From Anarhynchus alexandrinus (Eukaryota > Chordata > Aves > Charadriiformes > Charadriidae): DNA of 64,000 nucleotides. This document shows positions 1 to 13,127 of this stretch, piece by piece. The position numbers and the translations under genes were made by a program. The number at the start of each line of letters is the position of its first letter. Position 1 is the first letter of the stretch. The stretch spans positions 2,313,873 through 2,377,872 of the forward strand of contig VUYV01000123.1 in the NCBI GenBank assembly GCA_008711295.1. Reading direction: 5' to 3'. The notes under the pieces are model-generated. The model did not search any database, had not been told where the DNA came from, and saw nothing but the letters and a program-made list of their open reading frames with translations.

Positions 1-86
1 CTTTGTAGGTTTATAGCTGTATTGTTGTGTATTGGTAACAGCATAAAGAGCAGGAAGGCTGCATTACATCCAAAGTGATCTCTCAC

Positions 87-208
87 CTCTGAAGTAGTCT
101 AGAGCAGATTACAGAGTGGGCAGGCTGCCCTGGATGACAGACCGGGTTGCAACCCTGTGTACTTTGAGAACAATGTCTGTGGCCAGTATCCTGAACAACA
201 GTGATTCC
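87..208 (-). other. Candidate internal exon (unconfirmed)
   Basis: Read on the minus strand, a pyrimidine-rich acceptor (GATTTCCCCCAG) ends at 209, followed by 122 bp open in one frame, then a good donor (AGAG/GTGAGA) at 86-81. The frame gives about 40 residues beginning GITVVQDTGHRHCSQ and containing four cysteines, with phase 0 at the start and phase 2 at the end. The two other frames meet stops. The stretch is richer in G, C and CpG than its surroundings. I do not recognise the peptide, and no neighbouring exon is visible in the window. It could equally be an unclassified repeat with chance splice-like ends. Confidence 0.25.
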
Positions 209-3190
209 CTGGGGGAAATCAAGTGGTGGATCGTTGCACAGTGTCACAGATGCCTTAATCTTTGTAATGCTAAGGACCCTTCTGTTTCCAATTCGGTGGT
301 TTGTTTTTCGCTTGCATCTACATAACCTTTCACCTAAGTTGCTGGGGCTGTATTTTTCTGAAACTATTGTGGCAGTGTTTTTCCTTGTTGCTTTCATGCA
401 TACTTATGAGTAGCTATCTAGTAAAAAATGAGTTAAGTCCATCAAGTCATTTCTCAGTGAGCAGTTTTCTGCTGATTTTAAAAGATGACAATATTTTTTT
501 GTCTACTAAAATGAATTGAAAAATAAAAGAAAAAAATATGTGAAGATTTTTAAAAAACAGAACAGATGTCTATTTTGTTGTGTTCTACCTTGATTTTCTT
601 TCTTTTTTTTCTTCTTATTTTCTATGACTGTATCCTTTAGACTTTCTCTCAGTCACCTTTAAAATAACCATGCGTCCTGTCTGTATCAAATCAGTTTCTG
701 GATTAGGGGACCAGTTTAGATGCATCTTTTCTTATCCCCTTAATCATATGGCAACACATATTGGAAGATATCAAAGTCTATGTATGTGCGTTTCTGTTCA
801 ACACATGAAAACCCCTTGGAATTCTCCATAGATTTGCTTATCTCAGCAGTCTGGTTGTGGTTGTGGTTATGGTTACCTGACTAAGCAGGTCCAAAGAAAT
901 ACAACTTTTGCTCCATTATATCTGTTCTTTTTGTGTGTGTGTGTGTTTTTCTTTTTTTTTTTTCCTAATTCTTGATCATTGTTATAATTCTGACAGGTTC
1001 TTACAGATACAAGGATCAACTTTCTTGTGATGTTCCTGTGAGCTAGACCTACATGGCTGCAAACAAATCCAGGCAAAAGGAATGACGGGCTTATGGTCAT
1101 GTCTTGCACTATTGGCATTAGTAGAACCTTAGCAGCTTGACATGAAGTTATTCCAGCACCTCTGTCAAATATAAAGGCAAGAGTGGATTAACATTCTAAT
1201 CTTAAACTGGCATTTGAAATTCATGACTGAATAAGAACAACAATTATAGGTGAATCAACTCAGCTAACTTCAGATGACTAGCAGTAAGCAGTTTAGCAAT
1301 CCTTTAGATTCCTCTTAGAAAACAGAGGAAAACAAACAATTCAAAGACTCATCTGAATAATTTCCAATTTCTTCCTTAAGATACCATGAAACATAGCTAT
1401 AAAAAAATCTCACACACAAAACCAAAAAAAAAACCAACCCCAAACAAACTGGTTTTCTTCATTGATGTGAAGGGACTCCACAAGACTGTCTCAGATGTAA
1501 GTTCTGAGTAAAATGGATACCATTCTTGCTATATGGGATGCAGATTTAAAATGATGGCTCCTGTCTCATAATGCTTTGTAGGAAAAGTTATCCAGGGGTG
1601 AAACATAAGATGCTAAGACATGAAATACTAAGATGTGAAATTACTTAGAAACCAATACCTGCTTCCCAGAAGCTGTGGCTATTAAATGTCTGATTTCCCT
1701 TAAATTCCTGAATATATTTAGAAAAGCAGAAGTGAAAAGGTCAAAACACAGTTTCTTGAGTCCTCATTTAATAAAGCACTACACTAGATATACAACTGAT
1801 GGCCATAGAATCCTCGATTTAAAATCCTTCACTTGAAAGCAAGAATATTAAAGTAAAATTGAAATACTGACTTGAAACACTTGCTTGGAAATATTTAATT
1901 GTGGGTTTTGATGACTGTTCATGTATAGACAAGAAAATAATGACTATTCCAGCAATTATTACACCAAAACCACAGTAACCTCCGGGTGTATGTTACCATT
2001 CACATTTTAAGAATTTTGAAGATTTTGTAGTTGAGATGCAAAATAAGAGTCTGTTCCTTTTTTTTTTGCCAGACTGGGATGGAAAACCGAGAATTAAATA
2101 GTTACAAAACAGCATTTGCAGCCTAAATATAGGAACAGATAGTATTCCTAAAACCTACCATGTCATAAAAGGATATTATACCATTTTCATGATATGATAG
2201 ATGCCAATCCTGTTTCAAAAATAAAAGTGTAGATATCCTTGTTTACAGAAGACATAGTCCCATAGTCTTTATTATATGAACATGTTAGGAACTTCACTTT
2301 ATGCACATATAGTATACATGCATATTGATTTAATTCTAGAAAATCCATATACATTTTCTGGGGTAGTGTTTTCAATATGTTATATTTTGACAGTTGGAAA
2401 AAAGTGTAATATGGTTTTACTTGTTCTCAGTTTGTAATATGTCGACACTATGTTCACTTTAATTAACCAAATTGCATATGTTAGAATGTTAATACGAAAG
2501 TATTTCTGACCACATAAGCTATAGAACAATGACATTCTCTCTCTGAAGGTCTGAAACATGCAGTGTGCTATCACTTAATATGCTGTGAGAAAGAACTCAA
2601 AAACAGATAATGAAGAATTTCAAAATCATGTTTTCCTCCACAAGTATGCATTCAAGTAAATTCAATGAACTGAATATTTGACTAATGACATTGTAGCAAT
2701 AAAAAAAAACCACCTCATCTGAAATGCTTACAGGTATTTAATATTATAGCTGAATTTCTCAACTGTCTTTAGTTGTTGTGTGGGTGGACTGAAAGAAAAA
2801 AAGTGATTAGTTGCTTTGTTCTTCCTGACTTTAAAACTGTGGATTCCTTGTTACTTATTTCTCAATATGTCCTTTGTGACTAACACCCAAGGATAGATTC
2901 TATCGATTAGGATTTTGTCCTTTAGGTGTCAAAGAGTAGTGTTGATTACCAGAATCTTTGAAACCTCTACAGACAAATGAGCACAATAAAAAGGCTGCCA
3001 ATTCCACATTTACGCTTCTATTGATAATAGTAGTGAAAAATAATAGCCTGTTTGAAGATTTAATATAAGGTAAAGCTTATTTAAAAAAAAAAATAGTATT
3101 ATGGAGGCATGAAAGATTAAGATTGAAGATTAAAAAACTAAGCTAATATCCACAGAAGAAAAATACAATACCATGAAATAACCTCTGCTA
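209..3190. other. Gene-free AT-rich sequence
   Basis: No coding region is supported. The only structures seen are a short TGTGGT-like hexamer run (851-877), a (TG)n plus T tract (932-963) and an A/C-rich simple stretch (1411-1449). Open frames here are short and have neither recognisable motifs nor splice context. Confidence 0.7.
932..963. repeat. (TG)n followed by a T-rich tract
   Basis: About seven TG units run to 946 and pass into a pyrimidine tract of mostly T. This is a simple sequence repeat with no coding content. Confidence 0.85.
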
Positions 3191-3253
3191 TGTAGGAGGT
3201 CAGATCAGATGACCTAATGGTTCCTTTTGGCCTTAAGTCTGTGATACTATGAA
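3191..3253 (+). mobile_element. CR1-type LINE 3' end, short and old
   Basis: The stretch reads GGTCAGATCAGATGACCTAA, then a 'TTCCTTTTGGCCTTAAGTCTGTGATACTATGAA'-like terminus in spaced form, which matches the consensus 3' tail of older CR1-like LINEs. Only the last roughly 60 bp of the element is present, as is usual for strongly 5'-truncated LINE insertions. The terminal octamers are degenerate, suggesting age. Confidence 0.7.
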
Positions 3254-4689
3254 ATTTCCCATCAGGTCACAGTGTAGAATTTTTTGTTGAAGAAGCGATT
3301 GGTTCAGCCAAAGACTTGGGATCAGATGGAGAAGACGACTCTGGGAGAGACAACAGCAATGCAGTTTGGGGAATCAAACACAAAAGTGGCAAGACATAGG
3401 GCAAAAAAGGTGCTAACTTGAAACCCAGGAAAGTAAATGACAGGAAAGTAAAAGGAGGCTTTAGAAAGTTTAGCTGTGTTAAATGATTTAAATGCAAAAT
3501 GTTAGAGAGTTCTAACTTCCTCTTATGTCTTTCATAAGGCACATGTTGCCTTTCGCAGCTCACTATGCTTGACTGCTTACTGCTTCATTGTGCATACACT
3601 GGTGTGATTCTACTAAAGGTTTCCCTGTGCTGTGTATAACCTGGGATGTGCAAGTAAATTGATTAGTCTTGCCACCTTATACAGTTACCGTCCAGCTTGC
3701 TAAAGAAGAGCTTGTTTCTTGTGAGATCCATCTGCTTCACTGGCTGGCAGCTCCCTGAAGTGGCAGAAATCCAAGCCCTGGCCAGGTTTCCAAAAGTCAG
3801 AAGAAAGCCTGGCTTTTGTAAACCTAACTGGGAGGTCATGACAGGCATCTGACAATAAAAATCATGGGCTTCCTGGGAAATATGGTCACATTAGCACTGA
3901 GCTATTCAGTGGGCCTATTGTGATGAGGATAGTACTATTTCATGTTTAGTATTTACACCATGGCAATTATGGTATCAGTACTCATCTCTCATCAGTAAAT
4001 GGTAACTGTCAGTGTCCATGTGTTTGGCAAAGCACATGATAGACTTCTGTGAGAGACAAGCATTTTCTAGCCTACTGAGAAGCAAGTTGTTAACAGAAAG
4101 ACCCAAAAGATTCACTACAGATTTTGGGAACAGAAGTCTGAACTGTGGTTGAATGCCAATACAAGCAGGATATTCTAGGCTGCTGCATAATTACCCCTTT
4201 CACAGAACAATGGCTTTTATCCCAAAACTGGTTCAAAGAAATACAAATGAATGTGCAATTTATAGCAAAATGTAAAACTAAATTCCTAAATTAATGTGAT
4301 TTTTTTTTTTCTCTCTCTTGTCTATGCCTTGCTACTTTTCATTATTTCACAATTTATTTTTCTTGGCTATAAATATGTTTGTGTGGTTTTTTTCTTGGTT
4401 TTTTTCCTTGTTCATTTTGATCCTATGCACAGTATTAAAGTTTGCTCAAGATGAGCACAGAAAGGCAGATATAGAATCCATTTGTATTTTTGCCATAAAA
4501 TGTTTTTCTATTTCACAGCTTTCAGATCCCCAAATATTTTTACTCCTGTTGTTCTCCAAAATAAACCACGTACACCATGATGTAAAGTTTTACCCCAGTT
4601 TTAGTTTTGACCCATGAAAAGGAAAAATGCCAAAAATTCCATGAAGTCTAGTGGTAATGTAGCTTTTATTTATGAGTAATGAGGAAAGA
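3254..4689. other. Gene-free AT-rich sequence
   Basis: No recognisable gene, repeat family or RNA. A T run at 4300-4310 is the only low-complexity feature noted. Confidence 0.65.
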
Positions 4690-4826
4690 ATGAGGAATAG
4701 GCTGCCCAGAGAGGTGGTGGATTCACCATCCCTGGAGGTGTTTAAGAAAAGGGTAGATGAGGTGCTTAGGGACATGGTTTAGAAGTGGGTGGGTGGTGGT
4801 TTGTTTTGGGGTGTTTTTTGGTGGGT
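4690..4826 (+). mobile_element. CR1 fragment: C-terminus of ORF2 and a degraded tail
   Basis: Translation of the plus strand gives a typical CR1 ORF2 C-terminus, RLPREVVDSPSLEVFKKR, ending at a TAG at 4780-4782. The 3' untranslated region expected after the stop is replaced by a G/T-rich low-complexity run (4785-4826) that ends at the N at 4827. The terminal CR1 octamers are not seen, so the 3' end is either lost or hidden in the assembly gap. Confidence 0.85.
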
Positions 4827-4827
4827 N
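4827..4827. other. Single N (probable contig join)
   Basis: One undetermined base lies directly after a G/T-rich run at the end of a CR1 fragment. The position suggests a gap of unknown length rather than one ambiguous base. Confidence 0.6.
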
Positions 4828-7084
4828 ATTACAGTGATAAGGAGTAGTACAAAAATGTAAAGCCAAGCTAGAAAAGCTGTGAGTAGAAACCAGTAGCAGT
4901 AAGACTGTATTTAGATCCTCTGTAATTATTAAAAAGTATGAGTATTATTTTATTTTAAGTGTGAGAAGCTGAAATAACATGTATCACCTGCCACTTAAGG
5001 AAGCATATTTTAAAAGTTTATTTACTGTGATGTACGATAATACACTGTTTCACAAGTTAAGCAGTTAACACACTAGTTCTGTTGTTTCTGCAAAATACTT
5101 GAATAAATAGTAGACACATCTCAGTGAGAAACAATCAGAAGAGTACAATATGGTCTGCTTAACTCAGCTAACCACTGCATGGAATTATTAAAGAATTAGA
5201 ACACCAGAAGACAACACTATCTACCCACACAAGAGCGTAGAGGTAAGACAGAGGGTGAGGGGTGTAGAGAGTTATATAGACTTTCAGGGACAATCCTATC
5301 TACCTATTTTAGGGGATAATCTTCCCCCATTGAAGATGTAAGACATATAACTGTGTCTGTGGGCAAAGCACTCTGATGAACAGATGACATAAGGGAACAG
5401 TCAGAAATATTGGAAGTTTCCACGCTTTCAGGATACTTTCTGTACAGAGGTCCTTAGAAGATAAGAACTTGTTAGAAGAGATGAAATCAATCACTAGCAT
5501 TTCAAAATCACAGTTTAGCAGTTACAGATCTTACTTCAGAACCAGGAGGTCCTGTTCAAGCTAACAACAGCTGAGATGAGATTGAATAAGATGTTCTGAA
5601 AGGAAAGAAAGCACAGACACTGAGACAAGAAGATTCCCACTTCACAGTTTTGTGTTCTAGGTACTCAGCTTTATATCAAAGGTCACCATCACCCCTCAGC
5701 AGAATCTGAGTATGTGTCTACATACACTTCATTTTCTGTAAAGCAAAGGGTGGGACATGAGCACCTGTCTCCTTACAATAGACACTTTCGCACATGTAGG
5801 ATGATCACATGCTTAATAAGTTTAGTCACCTCCATGTTTAGACAGTCTTGAACTGGTCTGGTTTTATACTGTTTACTGATTTTTAGGCAATTATGCCCAA
5901 TGTGACTAATGTTATTTGTCTTTTTAATAAAAAATACCAGTCACTCAAAACAGAGCTTCTCTGTAACCTTTAGACCAAAAGATACTGCTAGTCATAAAGA
6001 AGCATCTGTCACGAATTGGTTCTGGCTGTATTAAAAGCATTGTTTGATCCTCATCCCTTTACAATAGGACACATAACATCAGTATGTTCCGGAAAAGAAA
6101 CAAGTTGATCAAAAATGCAAATAAATATTTGAGCATTACATCAGGTGCCTTCTGTTCCCCTGAATTACTGGCTGGCTGTCAAAAGTCAGTATATTTGCCA
6201 AACTCATTGTGCAGTTTGGCTCACTGGATGCTAATAAAAATGCAAATCCTCCATAGAAATCTAAAGCCATTGGCATATTTCAGTACTTGCAGTAATCTCA
6301 TGCTTACTATTTTATACTTCCATCACTTGACGTGTAGCCTTGTATATTGAGCTCAAGCTTCCTGAAACCTTTTGGTGATGCCACAGATATAGTGAGAAGC
6401 ACTGTTTCCTGCACCACAGATCATGGAATGCATAATTGTGTTGCCTAAATTTGCCTTGTTCTGTTGGTGGAAATACTCATGAAATACCTCAACACAAGTT
6501 GCACTGTGTGTGTATTTGCAGCAGTAAAGATGATTGTCTCAGCTCAGTAAGTCACACTGTGCACTCACTTTTTCAACCTGGCAGCATGGTACTTATATGG
6601 CTATCACACTACCTGCAGGCATCCTGTAAAGAAAATTATTTATCCAATAACTATTCTTAGAAGCAAAAAGACAAGAACATTATAATAGCTTAGGTTGAAA
6701 TTCAGGGTAGAAAAGTCTCCCATGAATCCTGTCAGATTTTTTGTGCGTGGGTCTGCTTGGGAGCAGATTCTTTGTCTAAAGTCACCATTAATATCTGTCT
6801 TGGAACACCCAGTCCCACTGCTTTTTATGGTTCTCTTCCAGAATAATAGTTGGATCCCTTCTAAGTTCACCAAAATATTAGATAGTGGAGAAAAGGGTAG
6901 AAAAAGAAGATGCAGATTTAGCTCAGTCTGTGACACAGAGCTCAGATGGGACTGAAGTGTGCCTCTAGACTCAGAAGCACAGATCTTCCATGATACAATT
7001 TCTAATTCCTTCTTCACCCTCTTGTAGAGATACATGTTTCCTTCCCTTTCCTTGAGACAGAATCAAATATGCCATTGCCATTCC
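4828..7084. other. Gene-free sequence
   Basis: No recognisable gene or repeat family. Open frames at 6640-7035 (minus) and 6695-6955 (plus) overlap each other on opposite strands, with no motif or splice support. Confidence 0.6.
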
Positions 7085-7325
7085 TGACATGTTCTCAAAG
7101 ATGTCAGTAAATTTGTTCTCCACAGACCCTACAGAACCTCTCCAGGTAATCTATTCTAGTAATTTATTATTCCTACCACTAAAATGTATTTTCAGTTGTT
7201 ATGTTGAAATAGTGATTTCTCTTCTTTCCTCCTACACACAAGGTTTGAACCATGAACGACCCTTAGTATCTTTTGTTTTTTATCCAGACCCATTGGCAGC
7301 TCTGTATTTTATAATATTCGTAAAG
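7085..7325 (-). mobile_element. Ancient CR1/L3-like LINE fragment
   Basis: The plus strand reads like the reverse complement of the ORF2 C-terminal region of old amniote CR1 elements. It shows the 'CTCCAGGTAATCTATTCTAG' block, followed by degenerate equivalents of the downstream conserved blocks up to TTGGCAGCTCTGTATTTTAT. Many substitutions and small gaps make this much older than the other CR1 copies here. The call rests on pattern memory of the consensus and needs a profile search. Confidence 0.5.
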
Positions 7326-10300
7326 TACAGTTATATCCGGCATTAAAGACTTTCTCAATTGTTTTCTGTGTTTTCAAAGATAGGAGTTGTTATATCAGAA
7401 ATTAAGCCAATAAATTATATAGACAGTAAATTTGACCTTTTTGATATCATTCTAATAGTTGCAAAACAACAACTGAATTAAATGAAATATTCTCTTAATA
7501 TAAAAAATATTAAATAGGGAAAAAATATCATGCTGCTCTTGAGAGAAAATGATCAATAATAGAAAATCGGACAGGAATTTTGATGCAATGAAATGATCTG
7601 ACTGAAAGGAAATTTCTATAACCCATCTTGAAGAATTTAATAAAAGAATGAAATTAACAGCAGGGATATTTATAAGTAAGGAAGATCAAACACCTTGAAG
7701 GCCAATCAGATTGTATTTACCAGTTTAGATTGTGTTACAGTCACAAATCACAAGTCAAAAATTACAGATCCAATAGCACTAGCTATTGAGAACTGAAGTT
7801 TCACAAAAGGTAAAAAAAAATAATTGTTAAAAAAAAATTAGAGATTTCATTACAAAACAATATAGTGTAATGAAAACACTAAAATTAATATGTAATCTGT
7901 ACTGGAGTCTCACCAAGTATAATGGCATGCTACTTTCCAGTATGCACATACAACCACTTTTCAGTACGTAAGGGCTCAGTGTCCTCTTAGTATGTTTCTG
8001 GGTGTCTTACAGCCTCTTTATATGGATGGGAGATGGGTGGACAAGGACACTTTTTTAGCATAATGCGCAATGATATGATTCAGTACTAGTCAGTATTAGT
8101 CTACTGGGTGTACATATAATATATTAATAAATAGTAACATGAACAAGAAAGACTTTATCTTATGGTGAATATTTGTGTTTGCAATGTGGAGATCTGGGGA
8201 TGGTACTTTGGTCAAGAGCAGGCAAGTCTATGTGTGTAGGCTTCTGTGGTAGTCTTTCTGCTTACATATGACATTTTCTTCCATTTTTTGACTATTTAGG
8301 TATTAATCACTGGGATAGCATCTGACTATTTCTATAGAGTAGCTAAAAAGTACACAGTAGCTAAAAACTAAAACTTCTTATGTTGCATATATCCTATAAG
8401 TATTATTATAATAACTAGGAATATTTCTTGAACTCTGTAGTCTGTCAGGACACTGTTTCAAACTCCATAGAAGATTTGATCATTGCTTCTTGATTGGTCA
8501 TTGTCTGATGTGTTTGAAAAGTTGCTTATTTATTTTTTATGAAACTTAGTGTAATCACTTGGAGAACTGCAAATATTTAAGTCAAGTGGGTTTATCTTTC
8601 CAAATTTCTACAATTTATGTTAAGAAATTTTTCTTTTTTTAAAATCAAAGAATGCCACAATTATCTGAGTACTATAGAATAAACCTGACTGCTTTGCTAA
8701 TCGTTTGACTTTCCTAGTAAATTTGAAGTTTTCTTGTTCCCTACAGCTTCTATTGTATCACATTGGATTATTTTTTTATCAGCTGATTATTTGCCTCACT
8801 AAATACAGCACTACTGTGCTGGATTTTAATATTTTTTAAATCAAATGGATTTTAAGATTTTTTAATTATTATTACAGTAATTGTGGTATGACTGGAAGCA
8901 GTTGAATTGTGCTGGTGAAAGACAAAATTTCAGAAAAAAAGGAAAAAATCGGGCATCATCACAACTCTCAGAAAGATAAATAATGGAGATATAGCATAGC
9001 CCCTGAAAGCAACAGTTTAAGAAGCTTTTAAAAAGTTGCTGTTTGTGTATGAAAGGAAAATTATGGGGAAAAAAACCCCACACCTTCTGTGTGTATGTCT
9101 TGCAAGTAATAGTGAAGATCATGTTTTGAGTGCAGTATGTACAAGTACAGAGGTCACCACTCTGAGGGAGAGGTCTCTCTTCTGCTGGTGAATGACAGCC
9201 CCTGGTGGAGCAATCTAAGACACTGCAATATTTGTAAAACTGAAAAACAAGGATTTCTTTGAATACTAAAACACTGGCATAACAAGGAGCAGCAGAAAAG
9301 TTCTGTTCTCAATGCAAGATGAATCTGTAATGCAAAGCAGACGGAAAGTTTCTCTTCAAGAATAAGTAGCAAAAAAAACCCATGCCTTTGTATTCTTACA
9401 ATGCTGAAAAATGTATTGTGAACATCACATCTGTAAGAATAAGCTTAGTGAATATGACAGAGTGATTATTTCTACTTGTCACACCGCGTATCTTGCCATC
9501 TGTGAATATAAATTATAAATAGAGTGTGACACAAAGATTTTCCTTCAAAGCCTTCCTAAATTCCTTATTGTGGTAGCCACCACCTTTCATTATCAAAACT
9601 GGATAACTACTTTTTTCTTGAAAGGTTTTAAAGTGACCTCTGTTAAGATACTTAAATGATTTTCTGCTGTACTTTTATTTATGACACATCATTTATCTGA
9701 GTATGCATTTAGAAAAATATTTAATAGACATATGTGTGAAGAAACTAGAAGAGATTTTTCTGTGTTAGCAAGAGTCCACCAAATTCACTTTTCAACTAAT
9801 GTCACTGCAAGTTGTGTTACCTTAAGGCTATGGCTGATTCTTATTTTTCAATAAAGGATAAATACATATTTTTTATTTCATTTGTATTTCCTTTTCATAT
9901 TAATTTCATTTTTATTAATAATTTTTTATAAGTAACAGAAGTTCTGACTTTCTTTAAGAGTACTTAAACATTTTTGAAAAAATAATTGTAGCTCTTGAAA
10001 TACATTTTGTATTTACTATTTGTTAATTTGTTTATATCTTTTTGGGGTTGTTTGGTGAATGGAGAGGAATTCCTCCTGGAGAGGAATTCATATGACCTGA
10101 ATTTGTCATCTCTGGTAGGGATGACTGTGTATGAACTGGTCATCCTTGGATTCTTTTTCTACTAATAAAATAAAATGGCCACTCTGGAGGTTAACTACAT
10201 CTCATCACATGGCTACGAAGAACACAGAGGCTCAATTCCATTGCCTTATACTTTCTAATCCACACTGTAATCTCCAGAACATCTGCCCAAGATTGGCAGA

Positions 10301-13127
10301 TAGGACTCAGAAACATGCCCTTTTGAAGGGGCAGAAGAGAAGTTAGGAGGACTAGCTAACTGTCTTAAATGGTGCTAGAAACATAAGTTTAATCAGCAAA
10401 TGGAGCTCAGGAACATAAGCTCTTATATAGGTATCTACATATGTTTATATTTAGTCAAAGGAGTCATATCCTTTTATAGATACAGTTGTACTTAATAAAG
10501 ATGCTTCGTTCTCACCATAGAATGGAAGGGGTTGCTTTTTACTGTTAGTTTACCAATTTCATTCAGCCTGCTTTCTAGACTATGGATCCCTTCAAGGTAC
10601 ACCATATGGTACACAGTTGAGAAGAGTAAGGATTAAGTGAGTTTTAGAACTGCTTTTATAGTCAACCTGTTCTTGACTATTCCTCAACAGGATGTCTGAC
10701 ATATTCACACCAACGTAAATAGCTCACTCCCTCACAAAAATGGAAAAGGGGGTCCTCAGAGGACAATCTTCAACAAGGCTTGAATAATGTTTGGCAGAAT
10801 TCTCCATCAGTCTGATTCGGGGTTATTGGTTGTTCCTGTGTGAAGTGCCCATACAAGGTAAAAGAGACCATATGTTTCTGAGTGCATATGCACGCTACTG
10901 TGTGGCTCAATTCATACAAAGGCACTGTACATTTAACAATAAGTAGTTCCAAGGAAAGGAACATCACTAGAGGAAATGTCTCACTTTTTCTTCCTGGAAA
11001 ATAAGGTAATGCTATATTTTTATTTTAAAAGTGTATTTTGGGGTGCAGGTGAGGGACATGCTGATAAAAATCAATAAATACCTAATAATAATATCCAGTG
11101 AAAGAAGATAATATGTTCTCACAATTGAAAATAGAGATGTCCTCTAAAGAGATATAAAAAGTAAGACTTTTGTACTGACTATTGATTTTAATTGCAGAAT
11201 TTTTTGAGCTGTTGCAGCATCTAACATCAGCAAATTTACTATTATCACTATTTCTCCAACATTTATTGATCTATGCTTGCCATGGTAATTCTTTTATATT
11301 TTAACAAAATGTTCAGTAGTCTTCATTGTTTCATAGTGTTGATTTATTAGTTAAGTCCTCTATTACTTTTTGAAACTTTCTCTTCAAAGATAGAAAAAGT
11401 CTTGCACTTCTATGTTTTTGTTGTTCCTGTGTACGTTACTTAGTTGAGAAATAATGTGAATGCATGTATACTACTTTGGACTGCCAAAAAGAATATGATG
11501 AGTAGAAGAAAGAAGAAGATTTATTTTTGGTAGTCATTACTTAGATGTGTTTATTAGAGATAGGTGTGAATACAGAAGACATCAAAGCCTGTCATAGAAA
11601 ATGCAATTATTGTCAAGTCGAAAGTTTGCTTATTCTTCCTGATACTCTGAATGTGCTGCTTGCAACTTATTTCAAAGGGTGAATGCATTACAACAAAAAC
11701 ATGACAGAAGAAGGTTGGAAATAAAAAGTGCTAACTGCTGGCATATCTACTTGGAAAAAGTAGAATCAGAAAACTAGTTGGAAATCTGCACATTTGGAGT
11801 GTTAAGGCTGGAGAAAACTACCCCTGCAAATCTTCCACTCACGTCTTCTGATGATGACTAAGCAGTGCAGAGGTGGCTGTATAATAGCAGTAGGAGTGGA
11901 AGGATTTTGAATGCTAAAGCAAATACAGATTGAAATGTCAGACAGGAAACTCTAAGATGTCTCTGTCTTTTGCCTTAAGGTAGGCATCCCTATGGAAAAT
12001 TTTGCACTTATTATTTATGAAGCACACTGTTGAGTTACAAACCCACTGCTTCATAAGGAACCTGTGGAGGTCCTTACAACTGCAGGAGTACACTGGGTGC
12101 AAGTTTTGCATGACATAGTTTTTGCTAAAGATAGCTAAGCACAGATAATTGCCTCAGTGTAGTATTCTTGTTCAGAGGTAGATGAGCAACAGTCATGCAT
12201 CCTCACATCCTCATCTCATCATAGCATAGAGGAAGGATCAATAAGAAGTTCATAGGAATTTTTATTATGATCAACCCTAACATATTCAGGCTAAAGAGGA
12301 AGTTCCTTGGCTATCTTTTCTTCCATTTTGTGCTAGTATAAGAACTCATTAAATCTTGTCACTGGATTAGAAATTTGGGGTTACAAAGTATAAGGAAACC
12401 AAACACTCCTTTTCTTCCCTCCTGTTCCAAAGCCTTTTTCTTTCAGCTAATGCCTGCTAATGCCTGCTATTTGCTATGCTGTCAGTCTAAACATGAAATT
12501 TTGCTTGATTTGTTTCATGCCACAGATGGTAACGGCCAAAAATTTTCAGAAAGAAAAATTCATAATGGACCTTCTATTGCCAAAAAGCAGTACAAGAATA
12601 GCATAGCACTTATTTTCTACAGTGCTTTTAACAATATATTAACAGCAACTATGATTTATTATGATTAAAAAAAAAGGACAGAATGAGGTAGTTCATTTAA
12701 ATGAGAACTGGTCACCTCCTAGTTGTTCGGGCCTTTTAAATATTGTATGTCAGGCTGCAGGAAGGTTTGAAAGTAAATCTTGGAAGGTGTATTCCAGGAA
12801 AAAAAGATTTGTGCCGTAATACATCAGAACAGATTTTTCAGCTCTGTCAGTGGATCTGGCTGATACAAACCCTCAGAGAATCAGACCCAGTTAATAAATT
12901 CTTCAGTATATTCAGCCACCTTTTATTTGTACCTGGAGCATTAAAACCTTCCATTGAATTGCAGCTATATAAGCCTTCATTTCATAAATCTAAAGAAGGA
13001 GGTATATAGCCACTTAGCGTGCATGCAAAGTACAAAATCTTTATCTACTCCAACTATTATAAAAGTCATTCTAATTGGATAAGGCTGAAGTTCATCAGTA
13101 AGTCTTGGATCAATTCTGAAATACCTG
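7326..13127. other. Gene-free AT-rich sequence
   Basis: No gene, RNA or recognisable repeat family in about 5.8 kb. Minor structures are a 13-base direct repeat with a 12-base palindrome (10060-10089) and a perfect 10-base tandem duplication near 12446 (ATGCCTGCTA twice). Open frames are all under 100 codons, with no motifs. Confidence 0.65.

Noticed and set aside
6640..7035. 131-codon minus-strand open frame with an overlapping plus-strand frame
   Set aside because: Opposite-strand frames overlap, there is no recognisable domain, and nothing indicates promoter or splicing.
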